A DNA stretch of 64,000 nucleotides, from assembly GCA_963969345.1 (NCBI GenBank), contig OZ017768.1, forward strand, positions 9,526,193-9,590,192, given 5' to 3'. Every line of letters starts with the position of its first letter. The first letter of the stretch is position 1. Made by a program: the position numbers and the translations under genes. Below are positions 1 through 10,900 of this stretch, piece by piece. Origin of the DNA: Turbatrix aceti. Taxonomy: Eukaryota; Nematoda; Chromadorea; Rhabditida; Panagrolaimidae. The notes under the pieces are model-generated. The model made no database searches, was not told where the DNA came from, and saw only the letters and a list, made by a program, of their open reading frames with translations.

Positions 1-463
1 AAAAGTGTTTTTTCGAAGTTGTTTACCTAAAATGATATTTTTAGGCTTAATTTTGGTATTTTTTCGTAAGAAAATTGTGGTTTTTATTTTTGCAATGTTG
101 AAGTAGCCATTTTTACGATATTTTTTCTTTTTCGCGTCGAGACCAATGTTTTACGGTAGATGGTATTTTCGGCTTTTTCTTGCTATTTTGATCATTTCTG
201 CAGCAATTGTTTATTATTAATTCTTCTGTAGCGTGTTGTAGTCATAACACCCACCCGAATCCCCCGATTATGTCTCACGCGCACCTTTTTTCGTCGAACA
301 TGTACACGTGACACGTAAACCGTTATTCATGAATTGATCACCTGGTGATTGATGACTAACGGGGTGTTATGACTTTTTTTAACCTTTAAAAACATTTATT
401 ATCACAAAAATAAACAAACAATTTTCAAACGTCAAAAAATTATTGTTTGCCTTTTTTTTGCAG
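1..463. other. AT-rich non-coding lead-in to UTP23 exon
   Basis: No exon of the UTP23 N-terminal part could be found here. The stretch is AT-rich and ends in a T-run plus TTTGCAG, a normal splice acceptor at 461-463, so it is read as the tail of an intron. The first ~90 residues of UTP23 should therefore lie left of the window. Confidence 0.6.
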
Positions 464-975
464 AAAAACTCGGCAAGGATGTCTACGGTGCCCTCGTCAT
501 CGCGAAGCAATTCAAAGTCGTCATGTGTCCTCACTCTCCGCTTCGGACTGCTTCCGAATGCATTGCCCACCTCGCCCGTCGGTCGCATACCACCGGCAAA
601 GACAAGTACCTCGTCGGAACACAGGATGACGCTCTCATCACGAAATTGCGTCTTGTAGGCGGCGTGCCGCTCCTGGCAATTCGTTACAAGACCGTTATTC
701 TTGAAAAACCAGCTGTTGATGCGGATCTGCCGGTCGATCATGACGAGATCGAAAAGGCCCGGGAAATGAAGATGGCTCTCGTCGCGCCTTCCGACAAAGA
801 AGCCCAAAAAAGGAAAAAGAAAATCAAGGGCAAGAATCCGCTGAGTTGTAAGAAAAAGCAGAAAAAAGTCATCACCGGAGCGAGAAAATCTGAGGCTGAA
901 AGGGTCAAAAAAACGAGGCGGAGAAAGAAAAAGACACGGCCTGATGGCGTGGATGCCGCTGCTGCCTCCGATTAG
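464..975 (+). CDS. UTP23: UTP23 rRNA-processing protein, 3' exon (5' end missing)
   Basis: The last exon of a UTP23/Fcf1-family protein, a PIN-like component of the small-subunit processome needed for 18S rRNA maturation in the nucleolus. It starts in mid-codon after the acceptor at 461-463 and reads KLGKDVYGALVIAKQF, then a CPH, then YLVGTQDD followed by GVPLL, a typical order for UTP23 orthologues. The tail is lysine-rich and carries the family signature NPLSCKKK. The stop is at 973-975 and an AATAAA polyadenylation signal lies at 1072-1077. About 170 codons are present; complete orthologues are about 250 residues, so some 90 N-terminal residues are outside the window. A translation starting at an internal ATG (523) would miss conserved residues and is not the true start. 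Assignment rests on remembered family motifs. Confidence 0.85.
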
Positions 976-3297
976 GCTCGCTGGATATTATATTTTTCAT
1001 GGTTGATTTGACTTTGTTTTTGTTTTGGATTTTGTTCGGATTTGTTGAGCATGTTTCATCCTGCATCCGATAATAAATGTTTGATCGCTTGACGTGAGGA
1101 AAAATGCACGTAAACTTGGATCTGAGAAAAAAATTTGCGCATGCGCTGTTTTATGGCTCCCGAAACGAAAATTGATAAATATGGTATCTTGACGCGATTT
1201 TTTGTTTCTTACAGTAATGTATCGCTGAAAGTTCTAAAAATGGTCATAAATGTGGATTTTGAAAAAAACAAAACATTTTTATGGTTCTCGGCACGAAAAC
1301 TGAACAAATAAGGATTACTACGATTTTGATACAGTAATGCAAAAATGTTTTTTTTTCTTTTTTGATGCTTTTTTTTAACCACGTGTTCCCAGTTACCTGA
1401 CCAGGTGGTTTTTTGGTAAGAGATCACCTGCATCGTCCAAATTGTGACCAATTTTTTCGTGCTCACCTAAAATTGTGTCCTGATGTGTTCAGGGGGATTC
1501 ATTCATCTGGCTAATCCATTTTGGCACAACTCATGGTATTTTCTAAAAATAGATCGGATCACCTGGCTATCGTGACAATATTTATACCTGCGAAACTGCA
1601 CGTCCCTCATCCGGTGCTTCAAAGGTCGCCCCCCCCCTCCCCCTCCTCGACCCCCTCCAGGCCGTGTTCCAATGTCAATGTTGTTTTTGTCACGACGGAT
1701 AATTTTTATAAAATGTTTTTGGAGCATTAAGACTAAAAAACTAAATAAATAGAAACAGTCGAATGATGTTGAAGAAAATTAATATAAATAATAGTTTTCA
1801 ATGGAGAATCCAAAAAAAAATGAGGGGCACCACCTCAAAAAATGACAAAATCAGTTTTTACACGAAATAGATTTTTTTCACATCTGATTTGCGATAAATT
1901 GTGGAAATATCTCCTTTAATTTAGATTTTTAAAAGTGCTAAAAAATTTGTCCTTTTTTTGGAATAAAAAATTTAGAATATTGTGAAATTAAGTTTGAACA
2001 ATAAAAATCCTAGTAAAAAATATTTTTGAATAAATTTGCTCAAAACACATTTTTTATGGGAAAACGATTTGTACTTCCCAGGAACAAATGTTGTGGCTTT
2101 CATTTATGCGAAGCACAATAAAGCAACTGAAAGGTTCTAAAAAAATAAAATCATGTGTGCTGACAAACCAACCATCACTACATGCATGTATAATTTCTTT
2201 GTTTAACAAACTATCCATTGTCGCACTATCACTACGTGGCGTACAAATTTATACAAAAAAGGTCTTTGTTTGTTTTCTCCACCTCTTGTAACAGTACAAC
2301 CAGCCACAGTAGCTTGATAGTACCTGTCCAAAAAAATTTTTCTCTCTTCCCGCACGCATAATCTGGTCAAAAAGTAGTATGTATCTAGAACTTGCTCCTG
2401 CATAAAAGATTATGGGGTTGTCGCTTTATCACCAAGCACCATCACCACAATGCTAGTAGCGACACGTGCTGGAGGCGAAAAAAGAAGCGTGAGTCGCGGA
2501 AATAATCCTCTGATGATTTTTAATGTTCAACACAAAAATGTGTTTTTTGTTGCCTGATGTCTGAATTTGACGGACAACCCGGATTTGTTTGCAGAAACAA
2601 CACAAAAAAGAGACTGAAAAATTGCAAGGGTTGCCCCGGGTTTGTTTATTTAACGGTGATTTTTTCAAATCTGTTTTTTAAAAACTACAAATCCAGACTA
2701 GATTTCGACCCTCCTTCCTCCTGTTGGGCGAAAAAAAAACAAGCATGTTGTCGCTCCAGTTCGCCCAGGTGAGATGATAATAGCGTGAACTGTGGTCGGA
2801 AAATATAAATACATAAATAATCCACATCAGTGTTGCTCCTGCTCCTGCACTTGCTCCTGGATGGTGATGATGATGATTATGTTGATGACAGAAGAAAATG
2901 CGAATGAATGAATACATAAACGATCAAAAAGGCGGGATCACTCGGGGGCAGAAAACATATACCCTGACAGATTGGGAGGGAACACGTGGAGGATTCACAG
3001 GTGTCCCAGGGGGAGACGCATGGTGTCCCAGTTGTTCATCGATGATCTGGGATTTTTGGACTTTTTTGGACCACATATTTTGTTTTTATGTATTTGAAAA
3101 TAAAGGTTTTGGGGAAGATTGAAGCTTCCTATGTTAGCCAGTTACCTGATCCCCGGTTGGCATACGTATTGTGATTAAAAATTATTTAAAAAAATTTTTA
3201 ATTAGAATTTTAATAATTTTTTTTTTAATTAAAATTATTAAAAAAAAATTTATTTTTAAATTTTATGACTCTCGACAGGAAATATACAAATTGTTGT
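976..3297. other. Gene-free AT-rich intergenic stretch
   Basis: Only short, low-complexity open frames occur here, none with recognisable domains or paired splice signals. It contains the UTP23 poly(A) signal near 1072, a C-run block at 1629-1658 and a cluster of GCTCCT repeats near 2830-2860. No gene is supported. Confidence 0.6.
1629..1658 (-). other. Potential G-quadruplex (minus strand)
   Basis: The plus strand shows C-runs of 9, 5 and 5 bases separated by one to several bases, plus CC steps. The minus strand therefore has enough clustered G-runs to fold as a G-quadruplex. It stands out in an AT-rich region, but no functional context is visible. Confidence 0.4.
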
Positions 3298-3302
3298 GCC
3301 CC

Positions 3303-3711
3303 TGCTACCGAGGCTTCTCGCCGCAGTCCTGAACCCTTCCGCCGTAGTCGCTCCGAATCGTGATGTAGCTTTATTCCTGGTTCGTAGCATAAATACACAA
3401 GCCCAACTGAGCCTCGCCGAATCACGTAGATCTCAGCACCACACGAGTTTTAGTAACATCAACAACAACACAGAGGGAGAGAGAGAGCTCGTCGTGGCCA
3501 ACCAGTCACGCACGAGCAGGGAGATAAGACTGACTCACATCAGTCGCCACGACGGGACCAGCGCGCTTCCTTTCGCCGGGGTTCCTCTGAAGGCACGTAG
3601 CGTAGTCGATGATCAGTGCGGGGTTCTTTCTGTGTCGTCGGTTCGGGCGTCGGGGATGGCGCACGCACTCGCGGGTGCTTGGCCGGCGGGACGCCAAGCG
3701 CCCCGTCGGCA
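3303..3711 (-). repeat. 3' LTR of gypsy element
   Basis: 409 bp, TG...CA ends, same sequence as 7415-7823. On the minus strand it holds a TATTTA box followed after about 25 bases by AATAAA, the usual spacing of a promoter and poly(A) signal within an LTR. The gag-pol frame continues into this LTR and stops at 3540. Confidence 0.95.
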
Positions 3712-6700
3712 CTCCCCTTCCCAGCTGACCGAAGCTGCCAAATGGCGCAGTATTCCTCATTCAGGCCGGTCAGCTTCTTGAGAGCGAGCGTGACGAATTC
3801 CATCGTCTCCGTGAGCTCCTTGATCGCCGGACCATAAAAACGACGACTCATTCGCAGGTTTTCTTGAGTTTCCGCAATCTGTTGAACCGTGCCCTTGAGG
3901 AGGTAGTCCACGTCGTCGGACAGCTTGATCTGCTCCTTCTTGATCTCGGCCTGCTCCCGCTTCAGCTCCTCGGTGGACATTGAAACCAGGCGGTCGGGGA
4001 TTGGTACCTTGGGAAAGACCTTGACCACGACACTCTTTGGCTGAGGACGGGACCGCTGGCGCTCGTCCGAGGAGTCAGAGTCAGGATGCAACGATGCGGG
4101 GGCCGACCGATCTGGGGGAGTCGTCTTCGGCTGAACTCGAATGATCACGCTTTTGGGCTGGGGCCTGACTCGCCGATGGTTGTCCGTGGAGTCGTCGCCC
4201 GGTGACAGCGATACCCGCAGATTCTGCAGCATGTTAACCGATCCTGAAACCCACGGTTCCTTCATTTTTTTATCCGCCAATTCCTCTTCGGCCCCTTTGA
4301 GCTGGTCCCGGTGCCGCACATGCATGTCTCCTCCTGCTTGCACCCGGTACATGACTTGGCCAACTGGCTCAAGTACCCGACCCCTCTCCCAGAATTCCTT
4401 TCCAGGCTTGAACATCTTGACCCAAACCAACTGGTTTGGCTGAAAGTGTCGATCCCTCGCCACCGCATTGATCGTGAAGATAGTGCGCAGCTCCCTTCCA
4501 TACACTTTCTTGGCCGGCGTTTCGTCGTCGTCCTTGAGCTTAGTGGTGCGATGGAGATATAGCGTGGTCATGACCGCCTCATCCAGCGAGTCCCCCGCAT
4601 TCATTCTCTTCGTGACGCCCTCCTTGAAAGTCCTCACTGCTCGTTCTGCTACTCCATTTGAGCTTGGATGATATGGCGCCGATTTGAGGTGTTTGATTCC
4701 CCGGATCTCACAAAACGTCTCGAACTCTCGGCTGACAAATCCTGTTCCGTTATCCGACACCAACGTGTTGGGGAGGCCATGGCGGCTGATGATTTCTCTC
4801 AAAGCCGCAATCGTTTCCTTCGTCGACGTGGACCGTGTTTTGACTACCTCAATCCAATTGGACCAAGCGTCCACCAGGATCAGCCACATGGATTTGTGGA
4901 ACGGGCCAGCGAAGTCGATATGAACCCTCTCAAAAAATGATTCGGGTTTCTTCCACGGGTGGAGTTGAACTGTCGGGTTTGCACGGTTTCGGTTGCAGGC
5001 CTCGCATCCCTTTGCGATCTTTTCGATATCCGTTGCCAGACCCGGGTACCAAAATTGATCCCGCGCCAACATGTGCATCTGATCCCGTCCAACATGGGCT
5101 TGATGTAGCAGGCAACGCGCCTCGCTCCTCAGCGCTTCTGGGATGATGAGCCGGTTATCCATCCATAAACACAGTCCATCGCTCCATATTTTTCCTTTTT
5201 CTTGTTGATATGGTTTCACCAAGTCGGGGATCATTTTGCTGTCAGGCCAACTGGTCTGCGTGTAGTGGAGTACGGCTTTGAGGGATTCGTCCATTTGTGT
5301 TTCCGCCGCCACCCGCTTCAAGTCGAACGGTGATCGTACCTGACAGTCGCTCACTTCATTGATTGCTTCGAGGATGAGCTCCTCCACTTTAGTTGGAAGC
5401 GCTCCTTGAGGGTTTGGCAGTCTCGACAAGCCATCAGCATTCCCGAAGTCCTTTGTGTTGCAGTATTCAAGGTCAAATTCGTACTCGAGGAGAATGAGCG
5501 CCCAGCGAGTCAGTCTCTTGGCCGCTACTGTTCCAATTCCTGCCTTCGGCCCAAAAATTCCCAGCAACGGCTGATGATCAGTCACCAGCGTGAATCGATG
5601 ACATAGGAGAAATTCCCGAAACTTCTCTACGGCAAACACGATTCCAAGTCCTTCTTTCTCAATCTGGGCGTAGTTGCATTCTGCCGGCTTCAGTTTCCTT
5701 GACGCGTAGGCAATTGGAGTCTCCTTGCCGTGATCGTCCTTGTGGTAGATGACCGCCCCAAGCCCATATGGACTGGCGTCTGCCGCCACAAACAGGGGCT
5801 TCTTTGGGTCGAAGTGTGCCAGCGTCTTGTCGTCGCAGAGTTCGCCTTTGATTGCCTCGAACGCCTCCTGGTGGACCGCCTCCCAACGCCAACCTGACTG
5901 TCTGAGCTCGTGCAATGGCGCGAGTTTGTCGGACATACTGGGTACAAATCTGGCGTAATAATTTGCGAGGCCCACGAACGCCTCCAGCTCCTTCCGATTG
6001 GATGGTGGCGGCATGTTTTCCAGGTCCTCGAATCTTGACGGCGAGATACGTACGCCTGCTTTGCTGATGTGGTAGCCGAGGAACGTTATCTCGGGTTCCA
6101 TGAACTGGCATTTCTCAGGTCTCAGACGGAGTCCACTCTCCCGTAGCCGAGTTAGCACGATCCTCAGATTTTCATTGTGCTCTTCTGGAGTTGCCCCCAT
6201 CACTACGATGTCGTCGACGTATACCATCGTTCCTCGAGCTCCGCTCAGTATCTTCTCCATTGTGGCCTGGAAGACTGCCGTGGCCGAGGCGATTCCAAAG
6301 GGCAGTCGGGTGTACCGGTATAGACCACGGTGGGTGTTGATGGTGACCATCGCTTGGGACGACTCATCCAGCGGTAGCTGATGGTACGCTTCCCGGAGAT
6401 CGAGTTTTGAGAAGACTGCCATTCCCGTGCATTCCGTCAGTAATTCGGTGAGCGTCGGTATTGGGTACACTTCCTCGTCCAAGATTCGGTTCAAGGTAAT
6501 CTTGAAGTCACCGCAGATGCGGTACTTTCCCGACGCCTTCTTCACTGCCACGATTGGGGTTGCCCATTCTGCTGTTCGTACTGGCTGTAGGATACCTGCC
6601 GCCACCTTTTGGTCAATATCCGCTTCTAACTTGTCCTTGATGGCGTGTGGAACTTTTCTTGCTCGAAAAAATTTTGGCTTTGTTCCTTCCTTGGCATGCA

Positions 6701-7502
6701 GTGTGACTGCCAACTGGCAGGTCGAGGGTGTGTCCGCAAACACCTCCTTGAATTCATCGATGATCTTTGCCAGTTGCTGTCCACCCCGGATCGCATTCAC
6801 CCATTGCACCTTGGATCCACTCGTCGGCTTGCCGATACTGAACTGCTCCATCAGATCCCTGCCGAGTAGGTTGCAGCTTCCGGTCCTGGCCACCACCACC
6901 TTTGCCATTTCTTTCTTTCCGGCCCAATCGACGTTGACTTTGATTTCTCCAAGGATCCCAATTGGCGATCCTTCAAAGTTCCGGAGCTGCCTTTCCGATT
7001 TCACCAGTTTGGGGGATCCCATAGCCTCCCAGGTCGTCTTGGTCACAATTGTGCACACTGCTCCGGAGTCATGCATGAATTCAATCCTTCTTCCATTCAT
7101 TCTCAGCTGGATCATATAGGGAGGAATTTCCTCGACGGCTCCGATGATTGATAGGATCGCGTTTGTGTTCTGCTTGGGGTCAGCGCGCTTCGTTCGACAT
7201 TCTCTCGCAAAATGACCAATTTCGCCACAATTGTAGCACGCCAGACGTCCATCTTGTCGGCTGTCGCTGGCGTTGCGCGCTGCATTGAACCCTCGGGGGC
7301 CCTTGAATTGCTTCTGTCTGTCCGCCACCCGACACACTGCCGTCGGCTGGCCCGATGTGGTGTCGTTCATGTTCTGTCTTCCAATAACAGGGCGTGGTTC
7401 TCTCGTCACCAATTTGCTACCGAGGCTTCTCGCCGCAGTCCTGAACCCTTCCGCCGTAGTCGCTCCGAATCGTGATGTAGCTTTATTCCTGGTTCGTAGC
7501 AT
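3540..7502 (-). CDS. Gag-Pol polyprotein of Ty3/gypsy element
   Basis: One uninterrupted frame of 1320 codons. A CCHC zinc knuckle lies near residues 89-102, a retropepsin-like site HDSGA near 144-148, RT with YVDD near 428-431, RNase H near 567, the integrase zinc finger (H-x3-H, C-x2-C ending near 832) and the integrase core with Asp ~859, Asp ~914 and Glu ~950. After integrase come about 220 residues with a repeated RPQPKSV module (near 1111 and 1151) and a coiled-coil-like stretch. Only about 90 residues precede the zinc knuckle, so the capsid part of Gag is absent. The first ATG (7500-7502) lies inside the LTR, between its TATTTA box and AATAAA, and may fall upstream of the transcript start; Met45 (7368-7370), inside the internal region, is a plausible real start. 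The absence of stops suggests youth. Confidence 0.93.
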   Translation of the reverse strand: MLRTRNKATSRFGATTAEGFRTAARSLGSKLVTREPRPVIGRQNMNDTTSGQPTAVCRVADRQKQFKGPRGFNAARNASDSRQDGRLACYNCGEIGHFARECRTKRADPKQNTNAILSIIGAVEEIPPYMIQLRMNGRRIEFMHDSGAVCTIVTKTTWEAMGSPKLVKSERQLRNFEGSPIGILGEIKVNVDWAGKKEMAKVVVARTGSCNLLGRDLMEQFSIGKPTSGSKVQWVNAIRGGQQLAKIIDEFKEVFADTPSTCQLAVTLHAKEGTKPKFFRARKVPHAIKDKLEADIDQKVAAGILQPVRTAEWATPIVAVKKASGKYRICGDFKITLNRILDEEVYPIPTLTELLTECTGMAVFSKLDLREAYHQLPLDESSQAMVTINTHRGLYRYTRLPFGIASATAVFQATMEKILSGARGTMVYVDDIVVMGATPEEHNENLRIVLTRLRESGLRLRPEKCQFMEPEITFLGYHISKAGVRISPSRFEDLENMPPPSNRKELEAFVGLANYYARFVPSMSDKLAPLHELRQSGWRWEAVHQEAFEAIKGELCDDKTLAHFDPKKPLFVAADASPYGLGAVIYHKDDHGKETPIAYASRKLKPAECNYAQIEKEGLGIVFAVEKFREFLLCHRFTLVTDHQPLLGIFGPKAGIGTVAAKRLTRWALILLEYEFDLEYCNTKDFGNADGLSRLPNPQGALPTKVEELILEAINEVSDCQVRSPFDLKRVAAETQMDESLKAVLHYTQTSWPDSKMIPDLVKPYQQEKGKIWSDGLCLWMDNRLIIPEALRSEARCLLHQAHVGRDQMHMLARDQFWYPGLATDIEKIAKGCEACNRNRANPTVQLHPWKKPESFFERVHIDFAGPFHKSMWLILVDAWSNWIEVVKTRSTSTKETIAALREIISRHGLPNTLVSDNGTGFVSREFETFCEIRGIKHLKSAPYHPSSNGVAERAVRTFKEGVTKRMNAGDSLDEAVMTTLYLHRTTKLKDDDETPAKKVYGRELRTIFTINAVARDRHFQPNQLVWVKMFKPGKEFWERGRVLEPVGQVMYRVQAGGDMHVRHRDQLKGAEEELADKKMKEPWVSGSVNMLQNLRVSLSPGDDSTDNHRRVRPQPKSVIIRVQPKTTPPDRSAPASLHPDSDSSDERQRSRPQPKSVVVKVFPKVPIPDRLVSMSTEELKREQAEIKKEQIKLSDDVDYLLKGTVQQIAETQENLRMSRRFYGPAIKELTETMEFVTLALKKLTGLNEEYCAIWQLRSAGKGSADGALGVPPAKHPRVRAPSPTPEPTTQKEPRTDHRLRYVPSEEPRRKEARWSRRGD
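3712..3722 (-). promoter_or_regulatory. Polypurine tract for plus-strand priming
   Basis: The minus-strand sequence GGGAAGGGGAG directly abuts the 3' LTR, where Ty3/gypsy elements place the RNase H-resistant primer for second-strand DNA synthesis. Here it is also read as part of the gag-pol frame. Confidence 0.8.
7393..7410 (-). promoter_or_regulatory. Candidate primer-binding site
   Basis: On the minus strand TGGTGACGAGAGAACC begins four bases inside the 5' LTR end, where a tRNA 3' end (…CCA) anneals to prime reverse transcription. The next bases resemble the acceptor end of eukaryotic tRNA-Ser, but the match is not exact, so the primer identity is open. Confidence 0.6.
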
Positions 7503-7823
7503 AAATACACAAGCCCAACTGAGCCTCGCCGAATCACGTAGATCTCAGCACCACACGAGTTTTAGTAACATCAACAACAACACAGAGGGAGAGAGAGAGC
7601 TCGTCGTGGCCAACCAGTCACGCACGAGCAGGGAGATAAGACTGACTCACATCAGTCGCCACGACGGGACCAGCGCGCTTCCTTTCGCCGGGGTTCCTCT
7701 GAAGGCACGTAGCGTAGTCGATGATCAGTGCGGGGTTCTTTCTGTGTCGTCGGTTCGGGCGTCGGGGATGGCGCACGCACTCGCGGGTGCTTGGCCGGCG
7801 GGACGCCAAGCGCCCCGTCGGCA
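7415..7823 (-). repeat. 5' LTR of gypsy element
   Basis: 409 bp, TG...CA ends, apparently identical to 3303-3711 and followed by the target duplication GCCCC at 7824-7828. In the element's own sense this is the 5' LTR; it contains the first ATG of the gag-pol frame. Confidence 0.95.
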
Positions 7824-7981
7824 GCCCCGCAACGATTTTTGTACAGTAATACAAACAAACGTTGTTTTTAAATTTTTCGACCGTATTTTTTTCTAACCGG
7901 GCCTTTGCGAACTTTAACCTCAAAGAAGTGTTATCGAAATAAATTTTAGAAACCAAATCTACGCCACATTAATGCCAAATC

Positions 7982-10900
7982 ATGGTCGGTGTAACAGACA
8001 TGGTAAGTTTTTACCGGAAAAAATGGGATTCTAAAAAATAAAAATAAAAATAAAAATTTTTGAACATTTTCATTTTTACCCCAAAAATTAATAAAAACAA
8101 CTAAAATAATTCTAACCTAAAATAATTTCAGCCTCGATGTTCCATCTCCACAGCGGTGCAACCCGACCATCGGCCCCAGATCGGCGGCTTCATCTACCTC
8201 CTATCATGCGTCGCCGCCGTGAGCGCTTTCCTTTTCGGCTACGACACCGGCATCGTGTCAGCCGCCATGCTTTACACCCATCTAAAAGCAAATGTGTCCA
8301 TATGTACGTACGCAAATGAAAGCTCTGGGTACCGGGTATAGTCTTAAAAGATGCGGCAGAACATGGGGATCACGAAATGGTACCTCATTTTTTTTATCGG
8401 ATCAACGGATAAGCTTAAATCCGGCTTTATCTGAAAAACGCAAATTTCATTTCCGGATAAAATGAGTACCCCTATTCGATTGCATTTGACGAGACGATTT
8501 CAACCATGTATCCCGTTTTATGGTTGATCGACGGCAAAGTTGTCAAAAATGCCAAAAACGAGCAAAAATTTGACCTAAAAGCAATCGTGTCCAAAAAGAC
8601 GTACGCAAATTTCGTTTCCGGATAAAATGAGTATCCCTATTCGATTGCATTTGACGAGACGATTTCAACCATGTATCCCGTTTTATGGTTGATCGACGGC
8701 AAAGTTGTCAAAAATGCCAAAAACGTGCATAAATTGACGTTTTTTTTTTACGTGCGTCGGTGTGCGTCCGTCGTTACATGGGTACGTTGTATGTATCTGT
8801 GCGTTCGTTTTTTTACGTTTCTGCGATCGTTCGATTTTCTACGTTCGTTCGAAAACGTTGACTTTGCCCGCAGGGCACCATCATTACACGTTTTTGTGCG
8901 TTCGGTTTTTAAGTTTCGTTTTTACGTTTCGTTTTTACGTTCGTTGGCTCCGAACGTACCAACGTTCGTTGGAGGCGTCCACTTTGCCCGCAGGGCACAA
9001 ACATTACTATTGGCGTTCTGTTCCGTTCTTTCGTTGCGAGAGAACGTTTGATGACATTTGCATACATTTGCATTTGCATTTGAACGTAATTTTGATATTT
9101 TTGGACGTTTTTGAACGTTTTTTAAACATTTTTACTTTACGTGTCTAACATGCCGTCTAATCTTTCGTTGCGAGAGACCGTTTGATGACAATTGCATACA
9201 TTTGGACATTTTTGGACGTTTTTGAACCTTTTTTTAAACATTTTTTCTTTACGTTTTTAACATGCCGTCTTTACGTTCGTTGGCTCCGAACGTATCAACG
9301 TTCGTTGACTCTGAACGTACCAACGTTCGTTGGATCCGAACGTACCAACGTTCGTTGGCTCCGAACGTACATGTTCGTTGGGGGCGTCCACTTTGCCCGC
9401 AGGGCACAAACATTACTATTGGCGTTCTGTTCCGTTCTTTCGTTGCGAGAGAACGTTTGATGACATTTGCATACATTTGAACGTAATTTTGACATTTTTG
9501 GACGTTTTGAACGTTTTGTAAACATTTTTACTTTACATTTCTAACATGCCGTCTTTACGTTCGTTGGCTCCGAACGTGTCAACGTTCGTTGGCTCCGAAC
9601 ATACCAACGTTCGTTCTTTCGTTGCGAGAGAACGTTTGATGACATTTGCATACATTTGAACGTAATTTTGACATTTTTGGACGTTTTTGAACGTGTTTTT
9701 TAAACATTTTTACTTTACATTTCTAACATGCCGTCTTTACGTTCGTTGGCTCCGAACGTATCAACGTTCGTTGGCTCCGAACGTATCAACGTTCGTTGGC
9801 TCCGAACGTACCAACGTTCGTTCTTTCGTTGCGAGAGAACGTTTGATGACATTTGCATACATTTGAACGTAATTTTGACATTTTTGGACGTTTTTGAACG
9901 TGTTTTTTAAACACTTTTACTTTACATTTCTAACATGCCGTCTTTACGTTCGTTGGCTCCGAACGTATCAACGTTCGTTGACTCCGAACGTACCAACGTT
10001 CGTTCTTTCGTTGCGAGAGAACGTTTGATGACATTTGCATACATTTGAACGTAATTTTGACATTTTTGGACGTTTTTGAACGTTTTTTAAACATTTTTTC
10101 AACATTTTTACTTTACGTTTTTGACATTCCGTTTAAACATACATTAGCGGCCCATAGGGCCGCGGTGCACTTGTTACCTCCGAAAAGACGAATCCATGCG
10201 CATGAATAGTCACGTTTGGCAGGAGATCGTCGTATCCATCGCTCCGGGCTTTGCCGGGGTCGGAGCGGTCATCGCCGCTCCTTCTGCCGACCACTTTGGC
10301 AGACGTATTCTACTCATGGTATCTACCGTAATATTTTTTGTCGGAGGCCTGATCTGTGGCGTGGCGATGGATCGGTACGTCTTGACTTTTGGAAGAACTC
10401 TTCTGGGCATTGGAATTGGTATTGCTTCCATGTTGGCTCCGATCTACATCAGCGAGTGCTCTCCGCACTACATTCGTGGCAAGATGATCACCTGCTTTCA
10501 ACTCATGATTACGTTTGGTCTCATGGCGGCAAATATTATTGGAGGTCTGTTCTCCTACATCGATCCGGTCAATGTCGGCTGGCGTCTGATGCTGGGCTTT
10601 GCGTCGGTTCCCGCGGCGATCCAATTCGTCGGACTGTTCTTCCTCCCTGAGAGCCCTCGCTGGCTGTTCAAGCACCGTACCCCAAAGGAAGCAATCGCCG
10701 TGTTGACTCAAATCTACAACGGTGACGAAGCGTGGATCAAGTTCGAGGCCGACGACATCCAACAGACTCAGGCTGCACAGGCCAAAGATATCGCTGTTCA
10801 TGGCGGGAATAAATTGCTTCTCTGGAGAATTCTCAAGACGTCTCACATCCGACGGGCCCTACTCATCGGTTGCGCGTTGCAAATGTTCATGCAACTCAGT

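Larger units (their letters stand above)
3303..7823 (-). mobile_element. Ty3/gypsy LTR retrotransposon (complete, minus orientation)
   Basis: The element is bounded by two direct 409-bp repeats starting TG and ending CA, and is flanked by the 5-bp target-site duplication GCCCC (3298-3302 and 7824-7828). The LTRs look identical base for base by eye, pointing to a recent insertion. On the minus strand the internal region has a candidate primer-binding site just after the 5' LTR, a purine tract just before the 3' LTR, and one long gag-pol frame with intact reverse transcriptase, RNase H and integrase. The gag capsid region is missing or very short. The order protease, RT, RNase H, integrase is that of Ty3/gypsy elements. 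It sits between UTP23 and the inositol-transporter gene. Confidence 0.96.

Noticed and set aside
3296..3781. Plus-strand frame of 161 codons across the LTR, repeated at 7273-7896.
   Set aside because: It is the antisense of the LTR and gag-pol reading frame, with no domain; a shadow.
6427..7119. Plus-strand frame of 230 codons.
   Set aside because: Lies opposite the protease/RT coding part of the gypsy element and has no independent similarity.
8671..9525. Several open frames of 60-130 codons in the tandem-repeat array.
   Set aside because: They arise from repeat units without stops; composition is repetitive and they lie within an intron.
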